A stretch of DNA of 64,000 bases, taken from Nephromyces sp. MM_2019. Lineage: Eukaryota > Apicomplexa > Aconoidasida > Nephromycida. The DNA is taken from the NCBI GenBank assembly GCA_015657535.1, contig JADHZB010000280.1, forward strand, positions 1 to 64,000, written 5' to 3'. The notes below the pieces were generated by a model. The model did not search any database. It worked only from the letters and a program-made list of their open reading frames with translations, and was not told the origin of the DNA. Positions 63,048 through 64,000 of the stretch are shown piece after piece. Position 1 is the stretch's first letter. Each line of letters begins with the position of its first letter. Position numbers and translations under genes: made by a program.

Positions 63048-64000
63048 TGTGCTTTTAATGAAAACTTACAGCCAATTTAGCAATTTATTATTTAAGAAAA
63101 GACTCAAGTTATTTTCCATGTAGATTCCCACCGTGGAATACGTATTTAGAGTATTAACTTATATACAAGTTCACTAAAAACTAGTAAGCTTAGAATGGTC
63201 GTTCAGCCATTAAATAGTTTTGAAATCTAGAGGCTTTAGTAGTTAAAATAATCTTTGCATCCTTCTTAAAAAATCTTACTTAAGTTAACTATTACTTAGC
63301 ACCACAAGTTTTTATTGAAAATGTTTTCAATGAGTGCTCAGCTGATTTGATTTGATTATGCTTTACAACATGCGTATCCTATAACTTATAATATCAATTT
63401 ATACTTTAGTAAAAATTGATCTTTTAACTGATTTAAAATTTCATAAGATAAAACAAGTTTAATTAATATCAAGGCGTAGTAACAATAAAGTTCTCCCTGA
63501 ATAGATTTCCAATGTCTCTCAGTACCTTATGGTTTTCTTATTATTTGAATGATTCTCATAAACTAACTCCCATTTGGATGATGACTGAAAATAAAAAACT
63601 TAATTTAAACGTCAGAAATACTTAAATATAGACTTTTGCCTTGTAATTTAAACTATTTTATTTTCAATTGATATTAGCAACAGGATTTTATAAAAAATAC
63701 TGCAAATTCCCCGGTATAAAATCTGTAAAATTTTATATATGTTTTCAAAACTCTCATTATGAATATGAGGATGAATTTATATCAGCTCATTTATAATGTT
63801 CCAATATTTAAGATAAATGAATAATTAACATGCTTTCAAATTAATCATAAAATCGATATTATATTATAAATTCAGAGTTGTGCACTAAAACAATATCATA
63901 AAAAGAGTGTAGTTTCCCTATTTCTAAGAATTTCTCATAAAATAGAATGTCTTTCTGAGAGATTTACATAAATTAAGAGCCCGCCCATCTTTTTACAGTC
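63048..64000. other. Spacer upstream of the last minus-strand gene
   Basis: AT-rich, no gene seen. It should contain the promoter of the 62-63 kb gene. Confidence 0.5.

Noticed and set aside
1..64000. CRISPR array or prokaryotic operon
   Set aside because: No regularly spaced repeats and no ribosome-binding-site gene strings; introns and tRNA features are eukaryotic.

Overview
This is a 64-kb piece of an AT-rich, intron-rich nuclear genome from a unicellular eukaryote. Protein genes are broken by many short introns (about 50-200 bp, GT-AG with rare GC-AG), three nuclear-type tRNA genes are present, and two genes encode parts of, or assembly factors for, motile-cilium dynein. The organism must therefore build a flagellum at some stage. 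Interstitial TTTAGGG-type repeats, Asn/Lys/Ser-rich proteins, two secreted-type proteins with N-terminal signal sequences and a LOTUS-domain protein fit an apicomplexan or other alveolate best. That assignment is inference; a zoosporic fungus-like lineage is not excluded.

Layout. 1-6.85 kb is an accessory region: a broken open frame resembling the nucleocapsid gene of a phenuivirus-like negative-strand RNA virus, tRNA-Val, tRNA-Leu, two families of repeated non-coding elements (A and BC) and tRNA-Gly. Two of these elements begin about 16 bp upstream of a tRNA 5' end. 8.2-9 kb holds an EF-hand gene; 11.1-14.7 kb a ten-exon coiled-coil gene on the minus strand; 16.4-20.3 kb a multi-exon gene of unknown function; 21.7-23.2 kb a LITAF-domain membrane protein; 25.1-27.5 kb a LOTUS (OST-HTH) protein on the minus strand; 29.6-33.4 kb a DNAAF5/HEATR2-like HEAT-repeat protein; 33.8-34.4 kb a secreted coiled-coil protein; 35.2-39.1 kb a large SET-like protein; 39.7-40.6 kb the axonemal inner-arm dynein light chain p28 (DNALI1); 42.2-52.3 kb several unknown small or membrane proteins and a secreted 607-residue protein; 53.0-58.1 kb a 23-exon M16 metalloprotease; 59.0-59.7 kb a small coiled-coil gene; 60.5-61.9 kb homoserine kinase; and 62.0-63.0 kb a charged unknown protein on the minus strand.

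How the genes relate. The clearest functional link is the pair DNAAF5-like (cytoplasmic dynein preassembly) and p28 (inner-arm dynein subunit) within 11 kb. Homoserine kinase implies a threonine-synthesis capability. No operon-like organisation is seen, and genes are separated by 0.3-2.4 kb of AT-rich spacer. Exon structures were worked out by hand from splice sites and frame continuity; where several exons sum to a complete frame, this is stated.
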